The translations under genes and the position numbers were made by a program. Shown here one piece after another: positions 47,884-56,437 of a stretch of DNA of 64,000 nt. Position 1 is the first letter of the stretch; each line of letters starts with the position of its first letter. The DNA comes from Amycolatopsis balhimycina FH 1894 (GTDB taxonomy: Bacteria; Actinomycetota; Actinomycetes; Mycobacteriales; Pseudonocardiaceae). The stretch covers positions 7,751,533 to 7,815,532 of the forward strand of contig NZ_KB913037.1 in assembly GCF_000384295.1 (NCBI RefSeq). Direction: 5' to 3'. Below the pieces are notes generated by a model. It saw only the letters and a program-made list of their open reading frames with translations, searched no databases and was not told the DNA's origin.

Positions 47884-49494
47884 TCAGCGGGGGAGGCGGC
47901 GGAGGGCCTTGAGGCCGAATGTCATGCCGCGGGACCAGAGTGAGCCCGGGATCGCGCGCGGCGGCCGCAGGGCCAGGCCGCGCTGCAGGGCGATGGACTG
48001 GGACTCCGTGTACTTCAGCAGGCCCTCGGCGCCGTTGCGGCGGCCGACGCCGGAGTCCTTCATCCCGCCCATCGGGACGCCGACGCTGCCGAACGTCGCC
48101 GCGTAGCCCTCGTTGACGTTGACCGTGCCGGCCTTGAGGCGGGCCGCGACCTCCCAGCCCGCGCGGCCGTTGCGGGACCAGACGCTGGCGTTGAGCCCGA
48201 ACGGCGTGTCGTTGGCGCGGTCGATGGCGTCGGTGACGTCGGTGTAGCCGTAGATCGACACGACCGGCCCGAACGTCTCCGCCGCGAACGGCAGCATGTC
48301 CGGGGTGACGTCCGAAAGCACTGTCGGTTCGTAGAACAGCGGGCCGAGGTCCGGCCGGGGGCGGCCGCCGGTGAGCACCGAAGCACCCTTCGCGCGGGCG
48401 TCTTCCACGTGCGCCGACACCGCCGCGAGCTGCTCTTCCGACGTCAGCGAGCCCATCTGGGCCTGGTAGTCCAGGGCGCCGCCGAGCTTCAGCGCGGCCG
48501 TGCGGGCCACGAACGCCCGGGTGAACTCGTCGCGGATGTCCTCGTGGACGTAGATCCGCTCGACCGACACGCACAGCTGCCCGGCCGAGGAGAAGCACGC
48601 CGTCACCGCGCCCGTCGCGGCCTTCGCGACGTCGGCGTCGGGCAGCACGACCATCGGGTTCTTGCCGCCGAGCTCAAGCGAGTACGACGTCAGCCGCTTC
48701 GCCACCTGCCCGGCGAGTTCCTTGCCGGTCGGCGTCGAGCCGGTGAAGCAGAGGTAGTCCGACTCCTCGATCAGCGCGGTGCCGATCTTGGACCCGCGGC
48801 CGAGCACGATCTGCCAGGTCCCGGCCGGCAGCCCGGCCTCCTCGGCGAGTTCGTGCAGCCAGAGCGCCGAGAGCGCGGTCTGGTTGTCCGGCTTCTGCAC
48901 CACGGCGTTGCCGGCGGCCAGCGCCGGGAGGACGTCCATCGCGGTGAGCGCCAAGGGGTAGTTCCACGGCGAGATGATCCCGACGACGCCCTTCGGGTGC
49001 CGGATCTCGCCCGCGCGGGTCAGGCCGGGGATGACGCCGGCGACGCGGCGCGGGGCGAGGATCTTCGCGGCGTGCTTGCCGTAATAGGCCGCGACGAGCG
49101 CGGTCGCGCTGACTTCGTCGAACGCGTCGAGCCGGGCCTTGCCCGCTTCGACCTGGACCAGGTCGAGCACCTCGTCCTGCCGGTCGAGCACGAGGTCGTG
49201 CAGGCGCGTGAGCACCCGGGCGCGCTCGGCGGGGGAGCGGTCCGCCCACGCCCGCTGGGCGGCCCGCGCGCGGCCGAACACCGCGCGGACGTCGGCGTCG
49301 GTGGCCTGGGGCAGGGTCGCGATCGGCTGCCCGGTGAAGGGCGCGCGCATGCGGATCGGCGCCGAGTCGGCGCCGCCCGCCACGCGGGCGACGAGCCGGG
49401 CCGCCCGCGCCGAGTCCGGCGCCCCGGCGACTCCGCCGACGGTCGGCGGCAACGGGGTGGTTTCGCTCGCGTTCGCGGGGGTCGTGCTGGTCAT
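47884..49494 (-). CDS. Succinate-semialdehyde dehydrogenase-type aldehyde dehydrogenase (GabD2-like)
   Basis: A 536-residue NAD(P)-dependent aldehyde dehydrogenase: GIISPWNYPLALTAMDVLPA, cofactor loop CFTGSTPTGKELAGQVAKRL, catalytic Glu in LELGGKNPMVV and catalytic Cys in FSSAGQLCVSVER. Overall layout and length resemble mycobacterial GabD2. It oxidises an aldehyde, probably succinate semialdehyde, to the acid. ATG 49494 follows GGAGAC. The N-terminal 35 residues are low-complexity Thr/Pro/Ala. Confidence 0.88.
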   Translation of the reverse strand: MTSTTPANASETTPLPPTVGGVAGAPDSARAARLVARVAGGADSAPIRMRAPFTGQPIATLPQATDADVRAVFGRARAAQRAWADRSPAERARVLTRLHDLVLDRQDEVLDLVQVEAGKARLDAFDEVSATALVAAYYGKHAAKILAPRRVAGVIPGLTRAGEIRHPKGVVGIISPWNYPLALTAMDVLPALAAGNAVVQKPDNQTALSALWLHELAEEAGLPAGTWQIVLGRGSKIGTALIEESDYLCFTGSTPTGKELAGQVAKRLTSYSLELGGKNPMVVLPDADVAKAATGAVTACFSSAGQLCVSVERIYVHEDIRDEFTRAFVARTAALKLGGALDYQAQMGSLTSEEQLAAVSAHVEDARAKGASVLTGGRPRPDLGPLFYEPTVLSDVTPDMLPFAAETFGPVVSIYGYTDVTDAIDRANDTPFGLNASVWSRNGRAGWEVAARLKAGTVNVNEGYAATFGSVGVPMGGMKDSGVGRRNGAEGLLKYTESQSIALQRGLALRPPRAIPGSLWSRGMTFGLKALRRLPR

Positions 49495-49604
49495 GACGTC
49501 TCCGTTCCGCGGCGTCCGGAGTCCGCGCGAACGCCGCGCAGGGGTTACCGACGAGTTCACCATACCGTCGGTACGTCAGATGTCCAGCTTGATGTGAATA
49601 AGAT

Positions 49605-50588
49605 TCACGTATTGGGTGGGTGCAGGGGCGGCAGCTGGTAGTTCGGTTCGGTCGGCGACGTGGGCGGCTGCTGCGCCGGCGGCGACTGCGCCTGCGTGAC
49701 GCCGCCGTAGGGGTCGTCGGGCCGCGGCGACACGCTGCCGGGCTGGGCGGGGAAAGGCTGCGACGGCGGTGCCGCCTCGCCGGACTGCGCCGGGAACGGC
49801 TGGGACGGCGGTGCGGCGTAGGGCGGCGTCCCACCGGGGTACGGCGCCCCGCCGGCCTGCGCGGGGAAGGGCTGCGACGGCGGGTAAGGCTGCGCGCCCG
49901 GGTACGGCTGCGCCCCCGCGAACTGCTGGGGCGGTCCAGGGTAGGGGCGCGACTGCTGCTGCTGGTACGGCCCGGGCGGGGCCGCGGCGGGCGCCCGCCG
50001 TCCGGCCAGCACCGCGAACACCAGCGTCAGCAGGGCGACGACCCCGCCGCCGAGCAGCACCCAGAACCCGGTCCCGGTGGCGTAGTGCGACTTCAGCCCG
50101 CCGTCGTCGGACTCGTAGCTCAACGTCGCCGAGACGTCCATGCCGAGCATCCACACCGCCGCGGCGACCCCGGCGCCGCCGGCGACCAGCGCCGTCCGCG
50201 CACCGGAGCGCACCCTGCTCCCCGCCGAGCGCCGGGCGCCGGCGAACGCCAGCCCGGCGCCGGCCAGCAGCACCACCGCGCCGGTGGTCAGCGGGATCCC
50301 GTAGCGCGCGACGTGGGTGTTGTCGTAGAACTTCTTCGCCTCGTCGCCGGGTTCGACGTCGAACGAGCGCGACCACGCGCTGATCGTCTGCTTGCTGTCG
50401 GTCTTGCCGTTGATGATCTGCTCGAAGGACGTCTGGGGCAGGAACGACCCGGCCACCACGAGGGCCGCGGCGAGGATGCCGAGGATGCCGGCGAGCAGCC
50501 GGAAGAGTGCGCCCGGGTCGGCGGGCGCCGGCTGCCGCGGCTGCGCCGGGGGCGGGCCGTAAGGGTACGGATACGGCGTGGCAGTCAT
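49605..50588 (-). CDS. Four-helix membrane protein with Pro/Gln-rich repeat tail
   Basis: A 327-residue protein: a short Pro/Tyr N-terminus (YPYPYGPPPAQP), four predicted membrane helices (about 30-50, 100-118, 132-152, 180-200) and a long disordered tail. The tail has three copies of PPSQPFPAQ (near 254, 275 and 289 in PSQPFPAQAGG, PSQPFPAQSGE and PSQPFPAQPGS) plus PYPG repeats. Such tails often project into the cytoplasm or wall. Function unknown. Confidence 0.8.
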   Translation of the reverse strand: MTATPYPYPYGPPPAQPRQPAPADPGALFRLLAGILGILAAALVVAGSFLPQTSFEQIINGKTDSKQTISAWSRSFDVEPGDEAKKFYDNTHVARYGIPLTTGAVVLLAGAGLAFAGARRSAGSRVRSGARTALVAGGAGVAAAVWMLGMDVSATLSYESDDGGLKSHYATGTGFWVLLGGGVVALLTLVFAVLAGRRAPAAAPPGPYQQQQSRPYPGPPQQFAGAQPYPGAQPYPPSQPFPAQAGGAPYPGGTPPYAAPPSQPFPAQSGEAAPPSQPFPAQPGSVSPRPDDPYGGVTQAQSPPAQQPPTSPTEPNYQLPPLHPPNT

Positions 50589-50670
50589 GGAACTCCCCTC
50601 GTTCCGGGGGATTGGACCACGAATCCGCCCGCGGGATAAGGGGCAAAACAGCGTTGTGCTGCCGTGCTGG

Positions 50671-51288
50671 TCAACTCGGCTCAGTGACGGCGTCCTGGTA
50701 GAGCAGGACGGCGATGCGCTTCCACTCGTCCAGCAGCTGACGGCGCCGGGCCGGGTCGCCGCCGAGTTCGGCGTCCAGGGCCAGCCCGCGAGTCAGGTTG
50801 ACGGTGAGCCAGAACAGCAGTTCGGCGCGTTCGGGCGGCAGCTCGCCGGCGACCTGGGTGACGTGTTCGAGCGTGGCGCGGCCGAGCGCGCGGTCGACCG
50901 GGCGGATGGCCGCGCGCAGCTCGGGGTCGGTGCGGGCGGCGACCCACAGCTCGGTGACGGCGGTCGAGAGCGTGCCGGAGTAGCCGGCCCACAGCAGGTC
51001 GATCGCCGCGGCGACGCCCGTGCCGCCGCCGGGCAGATCGTCCAGCGAGGCCGCGAGCCGTCGGCGCAGCTTCGTCGTCAGGTGCTCGACCGCGGCCGCC
51101 ATCAGCTCGGCTTTCGCGGTGAAGTGGTGCTGCACCGCGCCCTTCGACACGCCCGCGCGGGCGCAGATCTCCTGGACCGAGGTGCGCGCGTAGCCGACCT
51201 CGACCAGTGAGTCGATGGTCGCGTCCAGCAGCGCCGTGCGGGTCTGTTCGCGCCGCTGCGCCTGCGTCCGGTGCGCCGTCTCGGTCAC
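50671..51288 (-). CDS. TetR-family transcriptional regulator
   Basis: A 205-residue regulator: HTH QTRTALLDATIDSLVEVGYA, then TSVQEICARAGVSKGAVQHH (about 30-50), followed by an all-helical ligand domain. It is divergent from an acyl-CoA dehydrogenase/CoA-racemase operon. It probably represses that operon in response to an acyl-CoA or free acid. An 18-bp inverted repeat lies between the two. Confidence 0.88.
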   Translation of the reverse strand: MTETAHRTQAQRREQTRTALLDATIDSLVEVGYARTSVQEICARAGVSKGAVQHHFTAKAELMAAAVEHLTTKLRRRLAASLDDLPGGGTGVAAAIDLLWAGYSGTLSTAVTELWVAARTDPELRAAIRPVDRALGRATLEHVTQVAGELPPERAELLFWLTVNLTRGLALDAELGGDPARRRQLLDEWKRIAVLLYQDAVTEPS

Positions 51289-51345
51289 CGCGGCCTCCCT
51301 GCTTTACCTACCGGCCGGAACGGATGTACATTCCGATCAGAACTT

Positions 51346-51363
51346 ACATGCCGATCGTCATGT
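51346..51363. promoter_or_regulatory. Candidate TetR operator ACATGCCGATCGTCATGT
   Basis: An 18-bp inverted repeat with one mismatched pair, 19 bases upstream of the acyl-CoA dehydrogenase start. A weaker dyad (GGATGTACATTC, 51322-51333) lies between it and the TetR start. Confidence 0.55.
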
Positions 51364-51382
51364 TTTCCAGCAGGAGGGTCCC

Positions 51383-52534
51383 GTGCCGCTGCAACTCCCG
51401 AAGAGCTCGTGGAGCACGACCGAGCTCGAAGACCTCCGCGAGCTGTCGCGGTCGTTCCTGCAGAAGGAGGTCGTCCCGCACCAGGAACGCTGGGCGGCGG
51501 AGAAGAAGGCCGACCGCGAGCTGTGGACCAAGGCCGGCGAGGTCGGCCTGCTCTGCCTGTCCATCCCCGAGGAGTACGGCGGGGGCGGCGGCACCTTCGC
51601 GCACGAGGCCGTGCTCTACGAAGAGCAGTCGCGCGCCGGCGACAGCGCGTGGGGCGTCACCGTCCACAATGGAATCGTCGCGCACTACCTGCTCGCCTAC
51701 GCTTCGGAAGAGAAGAAGCGGGAGTGGCTGCCGAAGCTGGCCACCGGAGAGATGGTCGGCGCGATCGCGATGACCGAGCCGGGCACCGGCTCCGACCTGC
51801 AGGGGATCAAGACGCGCGCGGTGCGCGACGGCGACCACTACGTCCTCAACGGCGCGAAGACCTTCATCACCAACGGCTTCCACGCCGATCTGGTGATCGT
51901 CGCCTGCAAGACCGACCCGGACGCCGGCGCGCAGGGCGTCTCGCTGCTCGTGGTCGAGACCGCCACGCCGGGCTTCCGCCGCGGCCGCGTCCTCGACAAG
52001 GTCGGCATGAAGGGCCAGGACACCGCCGAGCTGTTCTTCGACGACGTCCGCGTGCCGGTCGCCAACCTGCTCGGCGACGCCGAAGGCCAGGGCTTCGTCC
52101 AGCTGATGCGGCAGCTGCCTCAGGAACGGCTGATCATCGCCGTCACGGCGGTGGCGGGGATGGAGGCGGCGATCGACCTCACGCTCGAGTACACCAAGGA
52201 GCGCACGGCGTTCGGCCGGCCCATCTTCTCCTTCCAGAACACCAAGTTCACCCTCGCCGAGGCGGCGACCGAGGCCGCGGTGGCGCGGGCGTTCCTCGAC
52301 CAGTGCCTCGAACGGCACCTCAAGGGCGAGCTCGACGTCCAGGGCGCGGCGATGGCGAAGCTGTGGACCACCGAGCGGGTCAACAAGGTCATCGACGACT
52401 GCGTGCAGCTCTTCGGCGGCTACGGCTACATGACCGAGTACCCGATCGCGCGGGCCTGGGCCGACGTCCGGATCTCCCGGATCTTCGGCGGCACCAGCGA
52501 GATCATGAAGGAAATCATCTCCCGCTCGCTCTGA
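51383..52534 (+). CDS. Acyl-CoA dehydrogenase
   Basis: A 383-residue FAD enzyme: ELRELSRSFL-like N-terminus, AMTEPGTGSDLQGIKTRA (FAD-binding loop), FITNGFHADLVIV, KERTAFGRPIFSFQNTKF and FGGYGYMTEYPIARAWADVR, ending IFGGTSEIMKEI with the catalytic-type Glu. It makes a 2,3-double bond in an acyl-CoA. GTG 51383 has AGGAGGG upstream. It begins a two-gene operon with a CoA racemase, controlled by the divergent TetR gene. Confidence 0.92.
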   Translation: MPLQLPKSSWSTTELEDLRELSRSFLQKEVVPHQERWAAEKKADRELWTKAGEVGLLCLSIPEEYGGGGGTFAHEAVLYEEQSRAGDSAWGVTVHNGIVAHYLLAYASEEKKREWLPKLATGEMVGAIAMTEPGTGSDLQGIKTRAVRDGDHYVLNGAKTFITNGFHADLVIVACKTDPDAGAQGVSLLVVETATPGFRRGRVLDKVGMKGQDTAELFFDDVRVPVANLLGDAEGQGFVQLMRQLPQERLIIAVTAVAGMEAAIDLTLEYTKERTAFGRPIFSFQNTKFTLAEAATEAAVARAFLDQCLERHLKGELDVQGAAMAKLWTTERVNKVIDDCVQLFGGYGYMTEYPIARAWADVRISRIFGGTSEIMKEIISRSL

Positions 52535-52545
52535 AAGGTGCGCTC

Positions 52546-53682
52546 ATGAAGGCAGGTCCGCTCAGCGGCCTGAAGGTGGTCGAGCTCGCCGGGCTCGCGC
52601 CCGGGCCCTTCGCCACGATGATCCTCGCCGACCTCGGCGCCGACGTCGTCCGCGTCGACCGCGCGACGCCGGGAGAGGACATCCTCGGCATCGGCGCCGA
52701 CCCCTTGGCGCGCGGCCGCCGGTCCGTCGGCATCAACACCAAGACGCCCGAGGGCGTCGAGCTGGTGCTGAAGCTGTGTGACACCGCCGACGTGCTCATC
52801 GAGGGCTTCCGCCCGGGCGTCGCCGAGCGGATCGGGCTCGGTCCCGGCGTCGTGCACGCCCGCAACCCGCGGCTCGTCTACGGCCGGATGACCGGCTGGG
52901 GGCAGGACGGCCCCCTGGCCCGTGCCGCCGGGCACGACATCAACTACATCGGCATCGCCGGCGCCCTCGAACCCATCGGCCGCGCGGGGGAGCGGCCGGT
53001 GCCGCCGCTGAACCTCGTCGGCGACTTCGGCGGCGGTGGGCTGCTGCTCGCGATGGGCATCCTGGCCGCGCTGTACGAACGGAACACCTCGGGCCGCGGC
53101 CAGGTGGTCGACGCGTCGATGGTCGACGGCGCCGCGCTGCTCACCACGAGCCTGCACGGCATCAAGGCGGCCGGTCTCTGGTCGGAAGAGCGCGGCGAAA
53201 ACATGCTCGACGGCGGTGCGCCGTTCTACGACACCTACGAAACCGCGGACGGCAAGTACGTCGCCGTCGGCGCGATCGAGATGCGGTTCTGGGGCGACCT
53301 GGTCCGCGTGCTGGGGCTCAACAGCGATGAACTGCCGCTGCACGTCGACAAAACGCAGTGGCCGAAGCTGCGCGAAATAGTCGCCGAGGCCATTGCCCAG
53401 CACACCCGGGACGACCTCGTCGCGCGCGCCGAAGGCACCGACGCGTGCCTCACGCCGGTGCTCTCGCCCACCGAAGCGCCGTCCCACCCGCACAACGCCG
53501 CCCGCGGCACGTTCGTCGAAATCGGCGGCATGGTCCAGCCCGCGCCGGCGCCGCGGTTCGACCGGACGCCGCCGGGCACGCCGGAAGCCCCGCGCGCCAA
53601 GGGATCCGACACCGAGGCGGTGCTCGCGGAACTGGGCGTCACGGACCTCGAAGCGCTGCGCGAAGCCGGGGTGATCGCCTAG
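52546..53682 (+). CDS. CaiB/BaiF family CoA enzyme, alpha-methylacyl-CoA racemase type
   Basis: A 378-residue class III CoA enzyme: VVELAGLAPGPFATMILADL, RRSVGINTKTPEG and RMTGWGQDGPLARAAGHDIN. Residues of the racemase triad are visible: His in AGHDINY, Asp in DASMVDGA, Glu in GAIEMRFW. It would epimerise 2-methylacyl-CoA, letting the partner dehydrogenase handle branched acyl chains. ATG 52546 is eleven bases after the dehydrogenase stop. Confidence 0.88.
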   Translation: MKAGPLSGLKVVELAGLAPGPFATMILADLGADVVRVDRATPGEDILGIGADPLARGRRSVGINTKTPEGVELVLKLCDTADVLIEGFRPGVAERIGLGPGVVHARNPRLVYGRMTGWGQDGPLARAAGHDINYIGIAGALEPIGRAGERPVPPLNLVGDFGGGGLLLAMGILAALYERNTSGRGQVVDASMVDGAALLTTSLHGIKAAGLWSEERGENMLDGGAPFYDTYETADGKYVAVGAIEMRFWGDLVRVLGLNSDELPLHVDKTQWPKLREIVAEAIAQHTRDDLVARAEGTDACLTPVLSPTEAPSHPHNAARGTFVEIGGMVQPAPAPRFDRTPPGTPEAPRAKGSDTEAVLAELGVTDLEALREAGVIA

Positions 53683-54209
53683 CTCTTCGCGAGGTCGGAG
53701 CGCACGACCGAGTACACGACGCTGTCGCGCCACTCGCCGTCACGGAAGCCGTAACCGCGAAGAACGCCTTCGCGCGTGAAGCCGGCCTTTTCGAGCGAGC
53801 GCTGTTCGGCGCGGTTGCCGATCTCGGTCGTCGCTTCGACGCGGTTCAGCTGCGTGTGCGCGAAGAGGTATTCGACGAGCAGCCGCTGGGCCGCGGTGCC
53901 GTAGCCGTGGCCGCGGGCTTCCGGCGCCAGGACCAGGCCCATGGTCCAGCAGAACGACGTCGGCCCGGTGCGGCTGCGGTACCAGGAGACCAGCCCGAGC
54001 ACGCGGCCGCCGAGCGTCGGCACCAGCATGCCGTTCTCGGTGGTGAGCATCCCGGTCTCTTGCCACCGGCGGCGCAGGTAACCGGGGTCGTGCCAGCCGA
54101 ACCACTGGTGTTCGCCCGTCGCGGCGGGATCGTTGGTCAGCCGTTCGAGCAGGTCGAGATCGGCCTCGGCCACGGGCCGGAGCACGACTCCGGAGACCTC
54201 GTCGTCCAT
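53679..54209 (-). CDS. GNAT-family N-acetyltransferase
   Basis: A 176-residue acetyltransferase of the RimJ/RimL group: VVLRPVAEADLDLLERL, FCWTMGLVLAPEARGHGYGT (acetyl-CoA loop) and NRVEATTEIGNRAEQRSLEK, then AGFTREGVLRGYGFRDGEW. The acceptor (protein N-terminus or small amine) is unknown. Its stop overlaps the racemase stop by four bases. TAAGGT ends six bases before ATG 54209, so the message is probably leaderless. Confidence 0.88.
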   Translation of the reverse strand: MDDEVSGVVLRPVAEADLDLLERLTNDPAATGEHQWFGWHDPGYLRRRWQETGMLTTENGMLVPTLGGRVLGLVSWYRSRTGPTSFCWTMGLVLAPEARGHGYGTAAQRLLVEYLFAHTQLNRVEATTEIGNRAEQRSLEKAGFTREGVLRGYGFRDGEWRDSVVYSVVRSDLAKS

Positions 54210-54215
54210 CCGGAG

Positions 54216-54221
54216 ACCTTA
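54216..54221 (-). promoter_or_regulatory. -10 box TAAGGT of the GNAT gene (leaderless)
   Basis: Minus-strand TAAGGT ends six bases before the start codon. Confidence 0.45.
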
Positions 54222-54269
54222 TCGGCCGCTTGACCGGAACCACGACGCCACGCGGAACCCGCGCCGAAA

Positions 54270-54430
54270 GAGGCATCACCCGTGATTCAGGGGTCGACAC
54301 GCGTGATTGAGGCGACGACACGACCGGGCCCACAGGTTTCGCCGTGTCGACCCCTCAAGCACGAGTGATGCCTCTTCAATCACGCGAGATGACCCGCTGA
54401 TCACGCGTGATGCCTCTTTCGTCACGCGAA
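54270..54430. repeat. Complex inverted-repeat element with CGCGTGATTGA units
   Basis: GAGGCATCAC...GGGGTCGACAC (about 54270-54300) pairs imperfectly with GTGTCGACCCC...GTGATGCCTC (about 54343-54375); further GAGGCATCACGCG copies lie to about 54425. It also holds CTTCAATCACGCGAGAT, identical to 47837-47853. It fills the gap between the GNAT gene and the 3' end of the enoyl-CoA hydratase gene and touches the last codons of the latter. Confidence 0.7.
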
Positions 54431-55195
54431 ACTGCCGTGCCTGCCTTCGCCGCCGGCGAAGCGGGCCGCGCCGTCGACCGCTTCCGCGGCCAGGGTCCCG
54501 GTGCCCATCGCCGCGCCGAACTCCGCGGCCAGGGCGTCCTCTTCGGACTTTCCCCACTGGCCGAGTGCCGAAAGCCGGTCGCCGCGCAGGCAGGCCTGCG
54601 GGAACGCCGCGAGCTGCCGAGCCAGCTCCTGCGCCGCCGAGACGGCTTCGCCCGCCGGCACGAGCCGGTTCGCCAGGCCGATGTCCAGGGCCTCGGCGGC
54701 CTCGACCGGGCGGCCGGTGAGGATCAGGTCCATCGCCCGGGACTGGCCGATCAGGCGCGGGAGCCGCACCGTCCCGCCGTCGATCAGCGGGACGCCCCAG
54801 CGCCGGCAGAACACGCCGAACACGGCCGTGGCGTCCGCGACGCGCAGGTCGCACCACAAGGCCAGCTCGAGCCCGCCCGCGACGGCGTGCCCGTGCACCG
54901 CCGCGATCACCGGCTTGCCGAGCGTCATCCGGGTCGGCCCCATCGGGCCGTCCCCGTCCGGGTGGGTCCGGTTCACCCGGTCAGTGCCGATCGCCTTGAG
55001 GTCCGCGCCCGCGCAGAACGTGCCGGCGGCCCCGGTCAGCACCGCCACCGCGGCGTCCGGGTCGGCGTCGAAGGCGCGGAAGGCGGCGGCCAGCTCCGCC
55101 GCGGTGGGCCTGTCGACGGCGTTGCGCGCGGACGGCCGGTCGATGGTGATCGTGGTCACCACGCCGTCGCGCCGGACCAGCACGTTGGGGGCCAT
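54422..55195 (-). CDS. Enoyl-CoA hydratase/isomerase (crotonase family)
   Basis: A 257-residue crotonase: VVTTITIDRPSARNAVDRPT, oxyanion loop GTFCAGADLKAIGTD, and GHAVAGGLELALWCDLRVAD with the second oxyanion Gly. It hydrates or isomerises an enoyl-CoA. The usual glutamate near RRWGVPLIDGGTVRLPR is replaced by Asp/Gly, so the reaction may differ from classic hydration. ATG 55195 begins the conserved core; an upstream frame extension is implausible. It might act with the dehydrogenase and racemase nearby. Confidence 0.85.
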   Translation of the reverse strand: MAPNVLVRRDGVVTTITIDRPSARNAVDRPTAAELAAAFRAFDADPDAAVAVLTGAAGTFCAGADLKAIGTDRVNRTHPDGDGPMGPTRMTLGKPVIAAVHGHAVAGGLELALWCDLRVADATAVFGVFCRRWGVPLIDGGTVRLPRLIGQSRAMDLILTGRPVEAAEALDIGLANRLVPAGEAVSAAQELARQLAAFPQACLRGDRLSALGQWGKSEEDALAAEFGAAMGTGTLAAEAVDGAARFAGGEGRHGSFA

Positions 55196-55310
55196 CGCCG
55201 CTCCTGGGTTGATCGACCGGGGTTGATCGAGGTGTCTTCCGGGCAAGCCTTCCCTAGAGTATTGGGGTGGCCACTCCCAGGACGGGGACGGCGAGCCGGG
55301 GAGGACGCAC

Positions 55311-55478
55311 ATGTCGGGCGGCGTGAAGAAGATCTTCATCGTGGGTGTGGTCGCGCTCGTGCTGTTCTTCCTCATCACCCAGCCCCACCAGTCCGCCGAC
55401 TTCGTGCACCGCGTCCTCGGCTGGCTCAAGGACGGCGCCGAAGCGATCGTCACGTTCGTCCGGGCGCTCTTCTCCTGA
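55311..55478 (+). CDS. Small membrane protein (55 residues)
   Basis: A 55-residue protein with one membrane helix (about residues 8-23, IFIVGVVALVLFFLIT) and an amphipathic C-terminal helix (FVHRVLGWLKDGAEAIVTFV). ATG 55311 has GGGGAGGA six bases upstream, a strong ribosome-binding site. It is divergent from the enoyl-CoA hydratase gene. The size and layout fit a small regulatory or structural membrane protein; function unknown. Confidence 0.7.
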   Translation: MSGGVKKIFIVGVVALVLFFLITQPHQSADFVHRVLGWLKDGAEAIVTFVRALFS

Positions 55479-55838
55479 CCTGCCGGACCCGCGCGCCGGC
55501 CCCGCTTCGGGCGGCGCCGGTGGCTACCGTGCGTGTTAGCGGACGGTAAATCACCCAGCGTCACCGATCTCGGATTTCGGACTCCACGCTCGACCATCCG
55601 GGTGGATTGCGCCCCAAAACGCGCAGGTCGGCGAATTCGTGGCAGCCGGGGTCTGGCGAAGAAGACCACCCCGGCCCTACGGTGCTCACATTGCGTGATC
55701 GGGTGGTTCGCCACCCCCTCGGAGAACCCCGATACGCAGGCAGTTTCCACTCAGCAAGGTGCAGGTTGGTGCGTGCGGCACCACCGCGTGGGACAGGCGT
55801 CAGGGCCTGTCCGTCGGGGACCTACCAAGGAGGCAGGG
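55479..55838. other. 360-base gap without a clear gene
   Basis: I see no gene or strong hairpin. Frames here are open because of G+C content but lack start signals; the only good ribosome-binding site (AAGGAGGCAGGG) is at the right end and serves the next gene. Confidence 0.5.
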
Positions 55839-56321
55839 ATGACCGGAGATCCCGGAGTGGACGCGTTGATCCGGCAGTGGGCCGCCGAGCGCGAGAGGAC
55901 CCCGGAGGAGCAAGAGGTCGACCGCATCGCGTCCGCGTGGCTGGCCGACGCTCCCCCAGCCGCCCCGGGCATCCCCGGCCAGCGCGCCCGGACCGGATCG
56001 TCGCGGTTCGTCCCCGTCGAGTCGGCCGACCCCGGCTACCTCGCCGCGATGCGCAGCCGGCTGCCGGAGGTGCCCGAAGAGCTCCTCACGGCCGCCGCGG
56101 GCTGGTGGCAGATGGTCGGCGGCGTCGCCGAGGCCGAGGAGTGGTGGGACGCCGGCATCAGCCCGCTCGACCAGCGGGCCCTCGACTACCGGGCGGCCGG
56201 GCTCGCGCCGTCCGACCTGAGCCGCCGGCTCGGGCCGATGACCGTCCTGCAGCACCTGCGCCGAGGCAGCGCCCCGGCCTGGTGCGTGGCGCGGCTTTCG
56301 CGCCAGCAGAAGTCCGCTTGA
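55839..56321 (+). CDS. Hypothetical protein
   Basis: A 160-residue soluble acidic protein: MTGDPGVDALIRQWAAERER, a low-complexity Pro/Ala linker, then a compact domain (SRLPEVPEELLTAAAGWWQM, AEEWWDAGISPLDQRALDYR and LGPMTVLQHLRRG). The C-terminal part looks like a small helical, possibly DNA-interacting, domain, but I recognise no family. AAGGAGGCAGGG precedes ATG 55839. Confidence 0.7.
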   Translation: MTGDPGVDALIRQWAAERERTPEEQEVDRIASAWLADAPPAAPGIPGQRARTGSSRFVPVESADPGYLAAMRSRLPEVPEELLTAAAGWWQMVGGVAEAEEWWDAGISPLDQRALDYRAAGLAPSDLSRRLGPMTVLQHLRRGSAPAWCVARLSRQQKSA

Positions 56322-56437
56322 GTTCGGCACGGCCGGGTGAACCGGCGTGGTGAGAGGATCTCGACGTCCCGCGTAACGCTAACCTGCGCGGGCTCGTTGA
56401 GCATTCGTCGACAATCACGCCGGAGGACCGGAGTTTC

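Noticed and set aside
56322..56437. A c-di-AMP (ydaO) riboswitch before the lytic transglycosylase
   Set aside because: Such switches precede similar genes in actinobacteria, but the conserved GGGGAACCC and GGGGUGAAUCC-type segments are not present.
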